A stretch of 55,196 bases of DNA from Methylobacillus sp. (GTDB lineage: Bacteria > Pseudomonadota > Gammaproteobacteria > Burkholderiales > Burkholderiaceae_C). This document shows positions 35,789 through 44,081 of this stretch, in pieces; within the stretch, counting starts at the first letter, position 1; each line of letters begins with the position of its first letter. Below the pieces are notes generated by a model. That model was not told the origin of the DNA. It did no database searches and saw only the letters and a list, made by a program, of their open reading frames with translations. The stretch covers positions 9,158 to 64,353 of the forward strand of contig JABBAS010000070.1 of NCBI GenBank assembly GCA_018607835.1. The letters are read 5' to 3'. A program made the position numbers and the translations under genes.

Positions 35789-36418
35789 ATGCCGCTACTG
35801 ACCATGCCCTTTTTGTCCAGATGCCTGATGAGTGTGGCGCTAGCCAGCGCCACCTTGTTTAGCAACGCCGTTTTTGCAAAGGCGTCCGACCGCGATCAAC
35901 CGTTGTACGCGGAGGCAGATAAGCTCACAACCGATGACCGCACGCGCGTGAGCGTGTTTGTTGGCAATGTGATCATCACCAAGGGCACCATAGAAATTAA
36001 AGCGGACCGTTTTGAAGTCCACGAAGATGCCGAGGGCAACCAAATTGGTATCGCCACGGTCACAGGCGACCGCCGAGCGACCTTCTCTCAGGAACGGGAC
36101 GTCGTGGGTGAGACGGTGAATGGCGAGGCCACGCGCATCGATTACAACAGCGCCACACAATTACTTGAATTGACTGGCCGCGCCGAAATGCGCCGTTTAC
36201 GCAATGGCCAGATCGCCGATGAAACGATGGGCCATAAGATCCGCTATTTTGGTGACGATGGTAAGTTTTTTGTGGTGGGTCAAGACGACAAGAAAACCGG
36301 TCGTACGGGTCGTGTGACTGCCGTCATTGCGCCGCGCGCAGCGACGGCAGCGCCGAATGCGGGCACCGCAGGTACAGCAGCCAACCCGCCCCCTCCTCCA
36401 GCCGCTGCGGAGAAGTAA
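35789..36418 (+). CDS. lptA: lipopolysaccharide transport periplasmic protein LptA
   Basis: A 209-residue periplasmic OstA-family protein of the Lpt bridge that carries lipopolysaccharide between membranes. A signal peptide ([15 protein letters not shown], cut before [14 protein letters not shown]) is followed by the OstA beta-jellyroll, with [21 protein letters not shown] Pro/Ala tail ends the protein. In-frame ATGs occur at 35789, 35804 and 35828; none has a Shine-Dalgarno, and the first sits almost on the predicted transcript start. lptC and the kds genes that normally precede it are absent; lptB follows after two bases. Confidence 0.92.
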   Translation: MPLLTMPFLSRCLMSVALASATLFSNAVFAKASDRDQPLYAEADKLTTDDRTRVSVFVGNVIITKGTIEIKADRFEVHEDAEGNQIGIATVTGDRRATFSQERDVVGETVNGEATRIDYNSATQLLELTGRAEMRRLRNGQIADETMGHKIRYFGDDGKFFVVGQDDKKTGRTGRVTAVIAPRAATAAPNAGTAGTAANPPPPPAAAEK

Positions 36419-36420
36419 GC

Positions 36421-37188
36421 GTGAACAACCCCGTGCCGCCGACTGAAAAAAAGAAGTTACTGGCAACGGGTCTTCGCAAAGCCTATGGCGGGCGCCAAGT
36501 CGTGAAAGACGTAACCCTTTCTGTGGAAGAAGGTCAAGTGGTCGGATTGCTTGGCCCAAACGGCGCGGGCAAAACGACTTCCTTTTACATGATTGTTGGG
36601 CTGGTGCGTGCCGACGGTGGCACCATCACCTTGGACGGCGAGACCATACACAAGCTGCCGATGCACAAGCGCGCTGAGCGTGGCTTGGGTTATCTGCCGC
36701 AGGAAGCGTCCATTTTCAGGCGGCTAAACGTTGAAGACAACGTCCGTGCTGTGCTGGAGTTGCAGCGAGACGCCGATGGCAAGCCATTCAGCAAGGAGCG
36801 TATGGATGCGCGGCTCAACAGCTTGCTCAAGGAGCTACGGGTTGACCACCTCAAGGCATCGTCTGCTACGGCGCTATCTGGTGGCGAGCGCCGGCGTGTT
36901 GAAATTGCGCGTGCGCTAGCGACAGATCCCCGTTTTATTTTGTTGGATGAGCCTTTCGCTGGCGTCGATCCGATTGCTGTGATCGAGATTCAGCGAATCA
37001 TTCAGTTTTTAAAGGCGCGCGGTATTGGGGTGCTCATCACGGACCACAACGTACGCGAGACCTTGGGTATTTGCGACCATGCCTTCATCATCAGCGATGG
37101 TGCGGTGCTTGCCGAGGGCTCGCCTGACGTCATTATTCAAAATGCTGACGTTCGCCGGGTGTATCTGGGCGAAAACTTCAGAATGTAA
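36421..37188 (+). CDS. lptB: LPS export ABC transporter ATPase LptB
   Basis: A 255-residue ABC ATPase that powers LPS extraction by LptFG at the inner membrane. Walker A GPNGAGKT is at 45-52, the signature [15 protein letters not shown] near 152, Walker [14 protein letters not shown] near 172, and the switch histidine in [10 protein letters not shown]. It begins with GTG two bases after the lptA stop, and rpoN follows after five bases. Confidence 0.97.
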   Translation: MNNPVPPTEKKKLLATGLRKAYGGRQVVKDVTLSVEEGQVVGLLGPNGAGKTTSFYMIVGLVRADGGTITLDGETIHKLPMHKRAERGLGYLPQEASIFRRLNVEDNVRAVLELQRDADGKPFSKERMDARLNSLLKELRVDHLKASSATALSGGERRRVEIARALATDPRFILLDEPFAGVDPIAVIEIQRIIQFLKARGIGVLITDHNVRETLGICDHAFIISDGAVLAEGSPDVIIQNADVRRVYLGENFRM

Positions 37189-37193
37189 GGCGC

Positions 37194-38792
37194 ATGAAGC
37201 AAGGACTATCTCTTAGAGTTTCGCAGCACCTTACGCTGACGCCAGCGCTTCAGCAGTCTATTCGGCTATTACAGTTGTCGACGCTTGAGTTGTCGGCAGA
37301 GGTCGAGCAAATGCTCGATGAAAACCCTTTTCTTGAGCGTGCGGATGAGACCGCCGAGCGCGAGGCCTTTGGCGTAGAGCAAGCCGATGCGCAGGTTAGT
37401 GCCGGCGACACCGTTGCGGAGCAGGCGGATGCCTTAGATGCGCCCACGACAGGCGATAACTCGGCCGAGCCGGTCGTCGGCCAAGAGGCTGTTGGCTCAC
37501 CCCTAGACAGCAGCGCCCCGTCTGATGCGGGCGATGCGCCCGCTGATGCGGCGGACGGCTCGCCAGACGCCGACTGGGACGGCGATGGCACGGTCGAAAT
37601 CGCCCCTAACGACTCAGAGTGGGGTAGCGATGCACCGCCGAGTAAGCCGTCGTCCGGCTCGGGTGACGGTGAGACCTCCGCGCAAGATTTAGCCAGTGCC
37701 CATGTCAGCTTAACCGACCATCTCCACCAGCAAGCGCTCACCCTGCGCTTGAGCGAGGTAGAAAAAGCGGCCTTAGAAATGCTGATTGAGTCCTTAGATG
37801 AGGACGGTTACTTGGCGGACAGTTTGGCTGATTTGGCACGTGGCTTGGCCGGTGATGACTGGGTCGCCTACGATGACTTGATGGTCGTATTCCAAGATGC
37901 CTTGGAGCATCTTCAAGCGATGGAGCCGGTGGGCGTTGGTGCGGCAGACCTGAGTGAGTGTTTGACCCTGCAAATTGGTGAAATGCGCAACACGCCCGTC
38001 GCCCAAGCTGCGTTGAAAATTTGCGCCCAACCGCTGGAGTTGCTGGCCAAACGCGACGTCAAACGCCTGTCTCAACAGGTGGAGGTTGACGAGGCATTGG
38101 TGCGCGAAGCCATTGGCTTGATCCAAGGGTTGGAGCCGAAGCCCGGACGGCGCTTTATTGAAACCGACCGCAATGTGGTCATCCCCGACGTCATCGTGAC
38201 CAAAGCGAGTCAAGGGTTCAAAGTGGCGCTCAACCCGGCCGTGATGCCGCGTTTGCACGTTCATGAGCTCTATGCGGGTGCTATCAAGGGAGCTAAAGGT
38301 GATAGCGGTGCTGGCCTGCAACAGCGCTTGCAAGAGGCGCGTTGGTTTATAAAAAATATACAGCAGCGCTTCGACACCATCTTGCGTGTATCGAGCGCCA
38401 TTGTGGATCGCCAAAGCCAGTTTTTTAGCCACGGTGAGTTGGCGATGAAGCCCATGGTGCTTCGGGAAATTGCGGAAGAGCTTGGCTTACACGAGTCCAC
38501 GATCAGTCGCGTCACAACGGCCAAATACATGGCGACGCCACACGGTACCTTCGAGCTCAAATACTTCTTTGGCTCTGGCTTAGGTACGGAATCCGGGAGC
38601 AACGCATCGAGCACGGCGGTGCGCGCGCTCATTAAACAGTTCATCACGGCAGAGGCCCCTAAGAAGCCACTGTCGGACAACCAACTCTCTGAGTTGCTAC
38701 GAGAAAACGGTATCGAATGCGCCCGCCGTACTGTCGCCAAATACCGTGAAGCGATGCGTATTGCGCCTGCTAACTTGAGAAAATCCCTTTGA
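37194..38792 (+). CDS. rpoN: RNA polymerase sigma-54 factor
   Basis: A 532-residue RpoN. Region I (1-48) is the Gln/Leu-rich activator-interaction segment HLTLTPALQQSIRLLQLSTLEL. Region II is an unusually long acidic linker of about 115 residues, rich in Asp, Ala, Ser and Gly. The core-binding region follows, then the helix-turn-helix LHESTISRVTTAKYM and the RpoN box ARRTVAKYRE (510-519). Sigma-54 directs activator-dependent transcription from -24/-12 promoters (nitrogen, motility, other functions). The stop overlaps the next gene's TTG start as TTGA. hpf-ptsN, its usual followers, are far upstream in the window. Confidence 0.97.
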   Translation: MKQGLSLRVSQHLTLTPALQQSIRLLQLSTLELSAEVEQMLDENPFLERADETAEREAFGVEQADAQVSAGDTVAEQADALDAPTTGDNSAEPVVGQEAVGSPLDSSAPSDAGDAPADAADGSPDADWDGDGTVEIAPNDSEWGSDAPPSKPSSGSGDGETSAQDLASAHVSLTDHLHQQALTLRLSEVEKAALEMLIESLDEDGYLADSLADLARGLAGDDWVAYDDLMVVFQDALEHLQAMEPVGVGAADLSECLTLQIGEMRNTPVAQAALKICAQPLELLAKRDVKRLSQQVEVDEALVREAIGLIQGLEPKPGRRFIETDRNVVIPDVIVTKASQGFKVALNPAVMPRLHVHELYAGAIKGAKGDSGAGLQQRLQEARWFIKNIQQRFDTILRVSSAIVDRQSQFFSHGELAMKPMVLREIAEELGLHESTISRVTTAKYMATPHGTFELKYFFGSGLGTESGSNASSTAVRALIKQFITAEAPKKPLSDNQLSELLRENGIECARRTVAKYREAMRIAPANLRKSL

Positions 38793-40093
38793 ATCTTTAT
38801 CAGTTATTTTTGCCTTGTCCCGCCGGTGTCGAGCCGTATTTGGCAACCGAGGTTGCGCGGATTTTGGGCGAAGTGCCCGAGGCTGTCGGCACCGTTCGCG
38901 GTGGCGTGCGTGTGGAGGCGTCGTGGCGAGAGATGATGCTGCTCAACTTGCACGTGCGCTTGGCACAGCGTGTGTTGGTGCAGTTAGCTGATGTGCCCTA
39001 CAAGACTGAGGATGACGTCTACGCCGCCGCCAATGAGGTGGTGTGGGAGTCATGGTTTACGCCCAAGCAACGTTTTCGCGTTGACATCACCGCCCAACAC
39101 TGTCCTTTGCAAAGCTTGAACTTTGCGGCACTGCGTGTGAAAGATGGCTTGGTCGATCGTCTGCGCCAGCACTTCGGAACACGCCCTGATGTGGATACCC
39201 ACCAGCCCCATGTGCGTGTCCACGCCCACCTAGACGCGAGCCACATCACGCTGTACATGGACACCAGCGGTGAGCCGCTGTTTAAGCGTGGTTGGCGTGA
39301 AGACAAGGGCGACGCCCCGCTCAAAGAAACGCTGGCTGCCGCCATGATTGCCGCGACCGAGTGGGACGCTGCCGAGACACCCTTGTATGACCCGTGTTGC
39401 GGCAGCGGTACGATCGCCATTGAGGCCGCGCAGATTGCGTGTGGCATTCCAGCGGGTTTGCTACGCCGCTTTGCCTTTGTCAACCTGCTGCCCCACGAGG
39501 CTCCTGCGTGGCAGAGTGTGCTGGGCGAGGCCCAGGCCAGCGTTGCCGAACAGGCATTAACGCGCCAAGAGGTCCGGGTTTATGGCAGCGATGTGTCCTT
39601 TCGTATGGTCGACTTTGCCACGCGCAATGCCGAGCGGGCGGGGGTCAGCCATGCGTTGGAGTTGCGCGGTGGCGACGCCTTACAGCGTAGCGCCCCAACC
39701 GATAGGCCGGGCATTTTGTTGCTCAACCCGCCGTATGGCGAGCGCATCGCCGCCGCCGGCGTTGCCGGTCACCGAGCACAAGACGGTGCAGCGAATCGCG
39801 GTGTGCGCGATCGCGAGCGCGACCGTGACCGTGTGTGGCGCGAAGCCGCCGATGTCGACGGCGAAGCCGATAGTGGTGAGGGCGACGCCTTCTTTGACCG
39901 CTTGGGAACGCATTGGAAGCACCACTTTGCAGGGTGGCGCGCATGGCTGCTAACCCCGGACATGAAGTTGCCGGGTAAGCTGCGGATGAAGGCGGCACGG
40001 CGTGTGCCGATGTGGAACGGACCGATCGAGTGCCGACTGTTCCGGTTTGATCTGACGGCCTTGGGTCAACGCCACGGTACTGCCGCAGAGTGA
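38789..40093 (+). CDS. THUMP domain class I SAM-dependent RNA methyltransferase (RlmL N-half type)
   Basis: A 434-residue protein with an N-terminal THUMP RNA-binding domain (about 1-165, starting LYQLFLPCPAGVEPYLATEV) and a Rossmann methyltransferase domain. DPCCGSGT (201-208) is the SAM-site motif and NPPYGER (313-319) the catalytic N6/N2-adenine/guanine-type motif. It resembles the N2-guanine rRNA methylase half of RlmL/YcbY. After NPPYGER comes a 40-residue Arg/Asp-rich insertion (RDRERDRDRVWRE) before the fold resumes at DAFFDRLGTHWKHHFAGW. The start codon is TTG, overlapping the rpoN stop; the stop overlaps the next GTG. Target base not known. Confidence 0.88.
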   Translation: MNLYQLFLPCPAGVEPYLATEVARILGEVPEAVGTVRGGVRVEASWREMMLLNLHVRLAQRVLVQLADVPYKTEDDVYAAANEVVWESWFTPKQRFRVDITAQHCPLQSLNFAALRVKDGLVDRLRQHFGTRPDVDTHQPHVRVHAHLDASHITLYMDTSGEPLFKRGWREDKGDAPLKETLAAAMIAATEWDAAETPLYDPCCGSGTIAIEAAQIACGIPAGLLRRFAFVNLLPHEAPAWQSVLGEAQASVAEQALTRQEVRVYGSDVSFRMVDFATRNAERAGVSHALELRGGDALQRSAPTDRPGILLLNPPYGERIAAAGVAGHRAQDGAANRGVRDRERDRDRVWREAADVDGEADSGEGDAFFDRLGTHWKHHFAGWRAWLLTPDMKLPGKLRMKAARRVPMWNGPIECRLFRFDLTALGQRHGTAAE

Positions 40094-40506
40094 TTGCTGA
40101 GAAGGTCGTTATCGACACCAATACGGCGTTGGACTTTTTGGTTTTTGAAGATCCGGGCGTACAGGCCCTTTACGAGGCGGTAACCCGTGGTGCCACGCAA
40201 TGGTTGGTCTGCCCACCCATGCGCGTGGAGTTGGCGCGTGTGCTCGATTACCCGCTGGTGGCCAAGCGGCGTGAGGCCCGAACACGGTCGGTGTCTGATG
40301 TGATGCAACGCTTTGATACGCTCACCACATCGGTCGCGGTCGCCCCCAAAGCCGTCTTCACCTGTAAAGACCCAGATGACCAAGTTTTTATTGACTTAGC
40401 CGTTGCCCACGCCGCCGCTCTTTACAGCAAAGACCACGCGGTCTTAGCCCTGAAGGGGCGGCTCGCACGCTTAGGTATTGCGGTGATTAAACCCGCGCCC
40501 CGCTAG
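40090..40506 (+). CDS. PIN domain nuclease, putative toxin family, without adjacent antitoxin
   Basis: A 138-residue PIN domain protein of the family annotated as a putative toxin component. The acidic residues expected of the metal-dependent ribonuclease site are present: D9 in VVIDTN, E47 in MRVELARVL, D97/D102 in DPDDQVFIDLA and D115 in YSKDHAVL. It begins with GTG overlapping the methyltransferase stop (GTGA). No small antitoxin gene is beside it. Its stop shares a CTAG tetranucleotide (40503-40506) with the convergent FMN gene. Coupling to an RNA methyltransferase suggests a housekeeping RNA role rather than a true toxin. Confidence 0.85.
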   Translation: MIAEKVVIDTNTALDFLVFEDPGVQALYEAVTRGATQWLVCPPMRVELARVLDYPLVAKRREARTRSVSDVMQRFDTLTTSVAVAPKAVFTCKDPDDQVFIDLAVAHAAALYSKDHAVLALKGRLARLGIAVIKPAPR

Positions 40507-42143
40507 CTTTGCAGCGCAAAGGTCTCTGGTTGTGCACGTTCCCAAAAGTTCAGGAAGACCGGCGGTAAATCCGCAAGGTTGGCCTTGTACGCTTTGTTGC
40601 TGATGAGCGCGCCGCTGGGCACAGACGGTAGCAGGGACGACAGCGGTGCGATTTGGCTGGCGTTGATGCGTCTCAGGACATGGTCGGCTGAAATCTGTGC
40701 CGGGTCTTCTAAGCCGGCAGCCCCCACAAGATCAGCCAGTGAGCGCATGGTCTCTCGGTGGAAACTGGCGACCCGTTGGGCCTTGCTAGGCACTACCAAG
40801 GCTTGCTGACGAATGGGGTCTTGCGTGGTCACGCCAGTGGGGCAATGGCCCGTGTGGCATGCCTGGGCTTGAATGCACCCGAGGGAGAACATGAAGCCAC
40901 GTGCGCTGTTACACCAATCGGCACCCATGGCGATCACGCGGGCCATATCGAATGCGCTCACAATTTTTCCGCTCGCACCGAGTCGAATATGCTCTCGTAA
41001 ATTCAGCCCGACCAGGGTGTTGTGTACCAATCGCAACCCGTCTTGCAGGGGCATACCGACGTGGTCAGAAAACTCCAGCGGTGCCGCACCGGTGCCGCCT
41101 TCTGATCCATCCACTACGATAAAGTCGGGATAAATACCCGTGGTTTGCATGGCCTTGGCGAGTGCAAACCATTCCCACGCATGGCCAACACAGAGCTTGA
41201 AACCGACGGGTTTGCCATCGCTCAACTCACGCAGTTGTGCGATGAATGTCAGTAACTCTATGGGCGTGGAAAACGCGCTGTGGCTAGCGGGTGAGATGCA
41301 ATCGACCCCAACCGGTACGCCCCGCGCGAGCGCGATCTCTGGGCTGACCTTCTCCCCGGGTAGCATGCCACCATGGCCTGGTTTGGCGCCTTGGCTCAGC
41401 TTCACTTCGATCATCTTGACTTGCGGGTTCTGTGCGTTTTCCTGAAAGCGCTCCGCGTTGAAATTGCCCGCATCATCGCGGCAGCCGAAGTAGCCGGAGC
41501 CAATTTCCCAAATGAGATCGCCACCGTGTTTTTTGTGGTGTATCGATATGGACCCTTCGCCGGTGTCGTGTGCAAAGCCCCCAATCGCCGCACCTTGGTT
41601 CAGTGCTTGAATGGCGTTCGCACTCAGCGCGCCAAAGCTCATGGCCGAGATATTGAAGAGACTCAGTGCATAGGGTTGTTTGCACGCGGCGCTGCCGACG
41701 GTGACCCGAAAGTCTGATGACGCCAGATGTTTGGGCACCATGGCGTGGTGCAGCCACTCGTAGCCCGGTCCATTCACGTTGAACTGGGTACCAAATGGCC
41801 GCTTGTCAGGCTCGCCTTTGGCGCGCGCGTAAACCAGCGAGCGTTGCGCGCGTGAGAAGGGGGTTGCCTCCGTGTCGCTTTCTAAGAAGTACTGGCGTAA
41901 CTCTGGGCGTATGGCCTCGAGCATGTAGCGGACGCGGCCAATAAGCGGGTAGTTGCGCAGGACCGCGTGTGCGTTTTGACGCATGTCATGAATACCGAGG
42001 GCCAACGCACTGCCAAAGAAAAGGAAGGCCCATCCACCGACCCCTGCGATCAACCAAGCGGCCAAGAAAACAATGCTTAGGAAGGCGCATAGCAAGACCA
42101 CGCTGTAGCGAACAGGGTAGTAACGGTTTAAACGGTCGAGCAT
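40503..42143 (-). CDS. membrane-anchored FMN-binding glutamate synthase-like protein
   Basis: A 546-residue protein. Two N-terminal membrane helices (VVLLCAFLSIVFLAAWLIAG and GGWAFLFFGSALALG) precede a full FMN-binding alpha/beta barrel homologous to the synthase domain of glutamate synthase: SQGAKPGHGGMLPGEKVSPE, VVDGSEGGTGAAPLEF, and the cysteine cluster CIQAQACHTGHCPTGV for an iron-sulfur centre. It lacks the glutaminase domain, so it may be a stand-alone oxidoreductase; the physiological substrate is unknown. The ATG at 42143 has an AGGAGA Shine-Dalgarno. It is convergent with the PIN gene. Confidence 0.9.
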   Translation of the reverse strand: MLDRLNRYYPVRYSVVLLCAFLSIVFLAAWLIAGVGGWAFLFFGSALALGIHDMRQNAHAVLRNYPLIGRVRYMLEAIRPELRQYFLESDTEATPFSRAQRSLVYARAKGEPDKRPFGTQFNVNGPGYEWLHHAMVPKHLASSDFRVTVGSAACKQPYALSLFNISAMSFGALSANAIQALNQGAAIGGFAHDTGEGSISIHHKKHGGDLIWEIGSGYFGCRDDAGNFNAERFQENAQNPQVKMIEVKLSQGAKPGHGGMLPGEKVSPEIALARGVPVGVDCISPASHSAFSTPIELLTFIAQLRELSDGKPVGFKLCVGHAWEWFALAKAMQTTGIYPDFIVVDGSEGGTGAAPLEFSDHVGMPLQDGLRLVHNTLVGLNLREHIRLGASGKIVSAFDMARVIAMGADWCNSARGFMFSLGCIQAQACHTGHCPTGVTTQDPIRQQALVVPSKAQRVASFHRETMRSLADLVGAAGLEDPAQISADHVLRRINASQIAPLSSLLPSVPSGALISNKAYKANLADLPPVFLNFWERAQPETFALQS

Positions 42144-42291
42144 GTGGTGATCTCCTGAAGCACGGCTGAGGCGAAGGCCCTCTGTGCCATGCACAATACA
42201 CGGTAAAGTGTCATTCTCCAACCGGGTGCGTTGTGCAAGTCATTGCCGTGCGGCGTATTCATGGCACACACCGCTTCCTTCTGACCCTTGT

Positions 42292-42313
42292 CTACCCCCT
42301 ACCTACCCCCTAT
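42292..42313. repeat. tandem 11-bp repeat before the YecA-type gene
   Basis: CTACCCCCTAC is followed directly by CTACCCCCTAT, a near-perfect tandem copy just upstream of the ribosome-binding site of the next gene. It probably arose by slippage and could alter leader length. Confidence 0.6.
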
Positions 42314-42315
42314 TC

Positions 42316-42319
42316 GGAG
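42316..42319 (+). promoter_or_regulatory. ribosome-binding site deciding the TTG start at 42326
   Basis: GGAG lies six bases before TTG 42326, and the frame upstream of that codon has no family resemblance. This supports the TTG over an in-frame GTG at 42233. Confidence 0.6.
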
Positions 42320-42325
42320 CCTACT

Positions 42326-43126
42326 TTGAGCGAAACAAAACAGCCACCTGACCCAATAGACTCTGACGCGCTGACTTCGGAGGAGTTCGATGTGTTCGAT
42401 CAGGTGTTGGACGACATGCGCACGCGTGATGACGAGGTGCCGCAATGGGAGTTCTGCGAGGGCTTTATGACCGCGGTCTTATGTACCCGTCGTACCCTTG
42501 CGCTTGATGAGGTGTTAGAGGTCCTGCTGAGCAGCGGCGATGATGCGGCCACCATCGCCTTCCGTGATGCCGCCCAACGCAGCGTCTTTGAGACGTTATG
42601 GAACAAGCGTGCAACGGAATTGCGCTCGCAGTTGATGACTTCTGTGCAGGCGTTGGACGAGGAAGGTGCGTTGTCGCCTGAGGTGATGGATGTGCGCGGC
42701 GCCATTGCCAGCCTGCCCGAGGCGGAGCGTGCCGCCATCCCTGCGAGTGACATCCCGTCGTTCGGCCAAGTGTGGGCGCTGGGTTTTATGTTCGCCGTGG
42801 AGGCGTGGCCAGATGACTGGGAGTTGCCGCGTGACAAAGAGGCTGCCAACTTCATTGATGAGGCGTTAGAGCGCATTGTGGCGTTGACAGAAGACGACAC
42901 GGATGAACCCGTCATCTCCATGCTCGACGACGAAGGTGAACCGAGCGTGAGCCAAGAGCGCGCCAATGCCTATGGTGAGGCGCTGTGGGCGGTGTACGAC
43001 TTGTTTCAGGCGTGGCAGGCGCTTGGGCCTAAGGTGGCGCCCGTTCGCAGTGGCGTAACGGTCGGTCGCAATGACCCCTGCCATTGCGGCAGTGGCAAGA
43101 AGTTTAAAAAGTGCCACGGCGCGTAA
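42326..43126 (+). CDS. UPF0149/YecA family protein with C-terminal SEC-C zinc motif
   Basis: A 266-residue acidic protein. The N-terminal two thirds is a helical YecA/YgfB (UPF0149) domain, starting [16 protein letters not shown] and containing [11 protein letters not shown] and [20 protein letters not shown]. The last 20 residues, [18 protein letters not shown], form the SEC-C zinc motif that in SecA binds SecB and ribosomes. The role is unknown; relatives may interact with translation or secretion machinery. Start codon TTG, supported by a GGAG. It is divergent from the FMN gene. Confidence 0.85.
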   Translation: MSETKQPPDPIDSDALTSEEFDVFDQVLDDMRTRDDEVPQWEFCEGFMTAVLCTRRTLALDEVLEVLLSSGDDAATIAFRDAAQRSVFETLWNKRATELRSQLMTSVQALDEEGALSPEVMDVRGAIASLPEAERAAIPASDIPSFGQVWALGFMFAVEAWPDDWELPRDKEAANFIDEALERIVALTEDDTDEPVISMLDDEGEPSVSQERANAYGEALWAVYDLFQAWQALGPKVAPVRSGVTVGRNDPCHCGSGKKFKKCHGA

Positions 43127-43175
43127 GCCGCTGCAGCCAACAGGCTATGGGCGCGGCCCCTTGCCTAGCCCTTAG

Positions 43176-44081
43176 CTAGTCCTTGCCGCGCATGAAGGCG
43201 CGTAAGGCATCGGCGCAGGCTTGCGGTTGCTCCTCTGGCAAGAAGTGGCCGCACGCCAAGGCCGCACCCTCGACCGTGCCGGCGCATTGCGCTTGCCACA
43301 AGGTCATGGGGTCAAAGAGCCGTTGCACGATGCCGTTGGCACCCCATAACACGAGGGTGTCGCAACGTATTTTCTCCCCTTTGGCCCGGCTTTCACGGTC
43401 GTGGTCTAAGTCCACTCCCGCGCTGGCCCGGTAGTCTTCGCACATATTGGCAATAACGGTCGGCGTGAACGCCTCTTCGTAAACGGCCAAGGCCTCGGGC
43501 TCTATGTGGCTGATGCCGCCGGTACCCCAACCGCCTAGCTTGGCGTGCAAGTACGGGATGGGGTTGCCTCCGATCATTTGCTCAGGAACGGGCGCGGGTT
43601 GTATCAAGTGAAACCAATGGTAGTAGGCGCGTGCAAACGCCATGTCGGTTGCGGCGTACATGTCGAGCGTGGGTGCAATGTCCATGACACATAAGGCAGT
43701 GACCCGTGACGGGTGATCAAGGGCTAAGCGGTGCGCCACTCGGCCGCCGCGGTCGTGGCCGCAGAGATAAAACCGATCAACCCCTAGGGCGTCAGCCAGC
43801 TGAACCACGGCCTTAGCCATCACGCGTTTGCTCATCTGCTGGTGGTCGTCGCTGGGCGGCGGTGCCGTGCTGCGGCCGTAGCCGCGCAGGTCAGGGATGA
43901 TGAGGTGGAAATCATCGCGCAGCGCCTGTGCAACGGGGTGCCACATGACATGGGATTGCGGAAACCCGTGCAATAACACCAAGGCGGGTTTGTTGCCTTG
44001 GGGTGTTGCGGACGTGCACACATGTACTTGCTGGCCGTCGATGGCCAGTGTCTTCGTCTCAAAACCGTTAAACCAGCTCAT
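43176..44081 (-). CDS. alpha/beta hydrolase, fluoroacetate (haloacetate) dehalogenase-like
   Basis: A 301-residue alpha/beta hydrolase. Residues described for fluoroacetate dehalogenases appear in place: D110 nucleophile with R111 and R114 (GHDRGGRVAHRLALDHP), D134 acid, H155-W156 of the halide pocket (YYHWF), W185 (KLGGWG), Y217 (MCEDYRA) and H279 base (ACGHFLPEE). The expected reaction is haloacetate plus water to glycolate plus halide; epoxide hydrolases share the fold but not the HW/Y pocket. It overlaps cinA by four bases (ATGA) and is last in the antiporter-thiL/pgpA-cinA operon. Confidence 0.87.
   Translation of the reverse strand: MSWFNGFETKTLAIDGQQVHVCTSATPQGNKPALVLLHGFPQSHVMWHPVAQALRDDFHLIIPDLRGYGRSTAPPPSDDHQQMSKRVMAKAVVQLADALGVDRFYLCGHDRGGRVAHRLALDHPSRVTALCVMDIAPTLDMYAATDMAFARAYYHWFHLIQPAPVPEQMIGGNPIPYLHAKLGGWGTGGISHIEPEALAVYEEAFTPTVIANMCEDYRASAGVDLDHDRESRAKGEKIRCDTLVLWGANGIVQRLFDPMTLWQAQCAGTVEGAALACGHFLPEEQPQACADALRAFMRGKD

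Noticed and set aside
40090-40506. Classical toxin-antitoxin module
   Set aside because: No antitoxin-size gene is adjacent on either side; the PIN gene overlaps a methyltransferase instead.
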